Assembly: GCA_958439725.1 (NCBI GenBank)
Contig: CAUBWJ010000063.1
Location: 1-7,919 of the forward strand
Length of the DNA stretch: 7,919 bases
Source of the DNA: an uncultured Muribaculaceae bacterium
Lineage (GTDB): Bacteria; Bacteroidota; Bacteroidia; Bacteroidales; Muribaculaceae
Reading direction: 5' to 3'
The notes under the pieces are model-generated. The model had not been told where the DNA came from. It was given only the letters and a program-made list of their open reading frames with translations, and searched no databases. This document shows, in pieces, positions 6,568-7,919 of this stretch (position 1 is the first letter of the stretch; each line of letters starts with the position of its first letter). Made by a program: the position numbers and the translations under genes.

Positions 6568-6972
6568 TCAGCAAGGATTGCAGTGCGGACAGGTGCCAGT
6601 GAAGAAAAGAGCTGCGCTGTCGCATGAGTAACCTTGGATGTGAAGCGGGGGGAGAGGCATTTCAATGTCGGTTACGCGGTGGCATTTGCGACAGAAAAAA
6701 TGCGCATGAGGGCGGACGGTGGCGTCGAAGCGGGCGTTAATCGGGTCGATGCTCAGGCATCGCGCGCATCCTGTCTCCACGAAAAGTTTCAGCGTGTTGT
6801 AGATGGTGGTGCGTGAAATGGTGGGATGTTCGGGGAGAAGGGCGTCGTAGATGTCGGCCACCGTGGGGTGGGATTTGTCGCTCATTAGCTGCCTCATAAC
6901 CGCGATTCTCTGCGAAGAGGGCTTGATGCCAGCTTCGATAAGAATTTTTGATGTTTCGGGGACAGTAATCAT
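6568..6972 (-). CDS. perR: PerR-type peroxide-sensing repressor (Fur family)
   Basis: DNA-binding metalloregulator that represses peroxide-defence genes and is released when peroxide oxidises its metal-bound histidines. The 134 residues include a winged helix with recognition segment ISRTTIYNTLKLFVETG (52-68). All five residues that bind the regulatory metal in Bacillus subtilis PerR have counterparts at matching spacing: His35, Asp83, His89, His91 and Asp102. Asp rather than Glu at the last position favours PerR over Fur. The structural zinc site is given by Cys94/Cys97 and Cys128/Cys131, with an extra Cys134 at the end. An ATG 30 bases upstream (7002) is also in frame, but the promoter's -7 element ends at 7005, so transcription would begin at or inside that codon; I therefore chose 6972. 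It leads the two rubrerythrin genes, and autoregulation is likely by inference. Confidence 0.9.
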   Translation of the reverse strand: MITVPETSKILIEAGIKPSSQRIAVMRQLMSDKSHPTVADIYDALLPEHPTISRTTIYNTLKLFVETGCARCLSIDPINARFDATVRPHAHFFCRKCHRVTDIEMPLPPLHIQGYSCDSAALFFTGTCPHCNPC

Positions 6973-7004
6973 GAGTTGTAATGATTTCAATTTTGAATTC
7001 ATTG

Positions 7005-7036
7005 CAAATGTAGTTCAAAACTTTTTACTCTCCAAA
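7005..7036 (-). promoter_or_regulatory. Consensus promoter of perR and the rubrerythrin genes
   Basis: The minus strand has TTTG (7036-7033), exactly 20 bases, then TACATTTG (7012-7005), a full consensus match. The expected start is near 6998, giving a leader of about 26 bases before the ATG at 6972. This promoter decides the perR start codon. Confidence 0.75.
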
Positions 7037-7070
7037 TTTAAAGACGAAAAAACGTTTGAAAAGTTCAAAA
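7012..7070. repeat. Repeated AGTTCAAAA and palindrome around the perR promoter
   Basis: AGTTCAAAA occurs at 7012-7020, touching the -7 element, and again at 7062-7070, exactly 50 bases away. The second copy is part of the palindrome TTTGAA-AAG-TTCAAA (7055-7069), upstream of the -33 box. This could be a PerR operator with an auxiliary site. On the minus strand the palindrome is also followed by a run of six T (7052-7047), so it could instead be a weak terminator for yraN. The AT-rich stem of six pairs makes the terminator reading doubtful. Confidence 0.35.
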
Positions 7071-7103
7071 ATAATGTGAAGTTTTAAGCTTTGTGTCTTT
7101 GAA

Positions 7104-7472
7104 TCATCGGTTTGACAGCGGAGGTAGAAATGCGTCGGGGTAATGCTCAAGGGTGTAATTCTCGGGGGTACCGGTGATGGCGATCACGTCAAAGCGTGGT
7201 TCGTGCAATATATTGCGGCTTCTGATAAGCGAATCTGCGGCACGGCAGAGTCGGGAAATTTTCCGTGCATCCACCGCGTCCGCAGGGTCATAGTCTGCGC
7301 GCCGTCTTGTTTTTACTTCTACAAAGACAATTGTGGTGTCTTTGAAAGCTACGATGTCTATTTCCTTGTGGCCGACATGGATGTTGGAGTCCATGATGGC
7401 GTATCCGTGGGCTGCGAGGTGTTCTCTTGCTATTTGTTCGCCCCATTCGCCGGTGATGTTATGCTCTGCCAT
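7104..7472 (-). CDS. yraN: UPF0102/YraN family nuclease-fold protein
   Basis: Small conserved protein of a near-universal bacterial family with a restriction-endonuclease-like (PD-(D/E)xK) fold, thought to act on DNA, though its job is not settled. The 122 residues match the family length. Characteristic features are GEWGEQIAREHLAAHGY (8-24), the catalytic-type cluster GHKEIDIV (Glu37, Asp39) and the strand FVEVKTRR (50-57), where Glu52 and Lys54 complete the motif. The FDVIAI strand near the C-terminus (94-99) is also typical. It lies upstream of perR in the same direction with 131 bases between them, and perR has its own promoter, so the two need not be co-transcribed. Often chromosomal neighbours of yraN are ribosomal or RNase HII genes; none is seen here. 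Confidence 0.92.
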   Translation of the reverse strand: MAEHNITGEWGEQIAREHLAAHGYAIMDSNIHVGHKEIDIVAFKDTTIVFVEVKTRRRADYDPADAVDARKISRLCRAADSLIRSRNILHEPRFDVIAITGTPENYTLEHYPDAFLPPLSNR

Positions 7473-7502
7473 TGGAATCCGGTTTTGTTGTGAAATGGAT
7501 TG

Positions 7503-7533
7503 CTAATATATGGGTTTTCTTTTTAGGTGGAAA
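7503..7533 (-). promoter_or_regulatory. Possible promoter of yraN
   Basis: On the minus strand TATATTAG (7510-7503) differs from the -7 consensus at one base, and TTTC (7533-7530) lies 19 bases upstream in place of TTTG. Transcription would start near 7496, about 24 bases before the ATG. The match is partial and there is no better candidate between the gene and about 7560. Confidence 0.35.
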
Positions 7534-7664
7534 ATCTCAGGGCCGATTTTTTTATTTAAGGGCCGGAATTTTATGTTACATATAGTATATAGATGTGTTT
7601 TGGGGTATGCGGGTGGTATGTCTCGTTTCTGGGCGGTAATTATGGGACGCGTTATTGGTTGTTT

Positions 7665-7817
7665 TTAGTTGATTCCGCTGGCTCGGTAACTTGTTTCATC
7701 TCTTTTGCGTTTACCGTGAAGAAATATTTGCGTAGGAATTATTAGAAAAACCGTGAAAGTTATCGTGGCTTGTAACAGAATGCGGTATAGGCGTTTGGAT
7801 ATCTCTCTAACAAACAT
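7665..7817 (-). CDS. Doubtful small ORF, 50 codons, possible single-span membrane peptide
   Basis: The frame begins MFVREISKRLYRILL and runs through a hydrophobic stretch (about residues 13-33) bracketed by basic residues (KRLYR before, HGKRKR after), which resembles a one-span membrane peptide. Codon choice is unlike the neighbours: AGA, ATA and CTA are frequent where the confident genes prefer GC-rich codons. I find no good promoter upstream and recognise no family. A chance frame in AT-rich spacer DNA is the likelier explanation. Confidence 0.15.
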   Translation of the reverse strand: MFVREISKRLYRILLQATITFTVFLIIPTQIFLHGKRKRDETSYRASGIN

Positions 7818-7852
7818 TAACGCGCTTTGGGTGTAAAATAGTTTCTGAAATA

Positions 7853-7884
7853 TTTGGAGGGAATGGCCGGAATGTCTACCTTTG
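7853..7884 (+). promoter_or_regulatory. Consensus promoter firing out of the right edge
   Basis: TTTG (7853-7856), exactly 20 bases, then TACCTTTG (7877-7884) is a full consensus match on the plus strand, opposite to every confident gene here. Transcription should start near 7891. The following 29 bases contain a small hairpin CGCC-GGAG-GGCG near the edge and no start codon, so at least that much is leader. The target could be a stable RNA gene or a housekeeping gene; it lies outside the window. Confidence 0.7.
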
Positions 7885-7919
7885 CACTCGCTTTTGAGAA
7901 ACGGACGCCGGAGGGCGAC

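Larger units (their letters stand above)
7473..7850. other. Gene-poor spacer between yraN and the right-edge promoter
   Basis: This AT-rich stretch separates the minus-strand genes from a plus-strand promoter. It holds the weak yraN promoter, two direct copies of AGGGCCG 20 bases apart (7539-7545 and 7559-7565), and two short open frames: 31 codons on plus (7573-7668) and 50 codons on minus (7817-7665). I see no tRNA, CRISPR or insertion-sequence end. Neither short frame has a recognisable promoter. Confidence 0.4.

Noticed and set aside
7569..7600. AT-rich pseudo-palindrome around ACATATAGTATATAGATGT
   Set aside because: The arms do not pair consistently beyond four bases; it is ordinary AT-rich sequence.
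7573..7668. Plus-strand frame of 31 codons in the right spacer
   Set aside because: It is very short, has no promoter with a proper -7 element, and lies in AT-rich non-coding DNA, so it is not distinguishable from chance.

Overview
This window looks like a chromosomal segment of an anaerobic member of the Bacteroidales, possibly of the Muribaculaceae or a related gut family; the family-level guess is inference. The evidence is a SusC/RagA-type TonB-dependent receptor, genes without Shine-Dalgarno sites, and repeated matches to the Bacteroidetes primary-sigma promoter (TTTG at -33, 20 or 21 bases, TAnnTTTG at -7). The genes are moderately GC-rich and the spacers are AT-rich. All eight confident genes lie on the minus strand, so the window reads functionally from right to left.

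From right to left: the right edge (about 7820-7919) carries a consensus promoter on the plus strand that fires out of the window into an unseen gene. Next come yraN (a UPF0102 nuclease-fold protein), a PerR-type peroxide sensor, a reverse rubrerythrin (rubredoxin domain first), a classical rubrerythrin (rubredoxin domain last) and a strong rho-independent terminator. Below that lie an NfsA-like flavin nitroreductase and the thiol peroxidase bcp, 20 bases apart. Then comes fucO (iron-dependent lactaldehyde reductase) with its own consensus promoter, which overlaps a perfect 15-bp inverted repeat, and a clear terminator. The left third is a SusC-type outer-membrane receptor with a good promoter and a long leader; it stops about 230-280 residues short of a normal SusC.

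The middle of the window reads as an oxygen and peroxide defence block. PerR probably senses peroxide and controls its own transcript, the two rubrerythrins reduce peroxide with electrons from reduced pyridine nucleotide, Bcp removes organic and hydrogen peroxides through thioredoxin, and the NfsA-like flavoprotein disposes of electrophiles. FucO ends a fucose/rhamnose fermentation branch with an oxygen-sensitive iron site. The receptor is a nutrient-uptake gene with no visible functional tie to the block.

No wholly unknown system is evident. The best leads are the truncated receptor and whatever adjoins it at the left edge, the large inverted repeat on the fucO promoter, the repeated candidate operator around the perR promoter, mutually exclusive hairpins in the nitroreductase leader, and the unseen gene served by the right-edge promoter.
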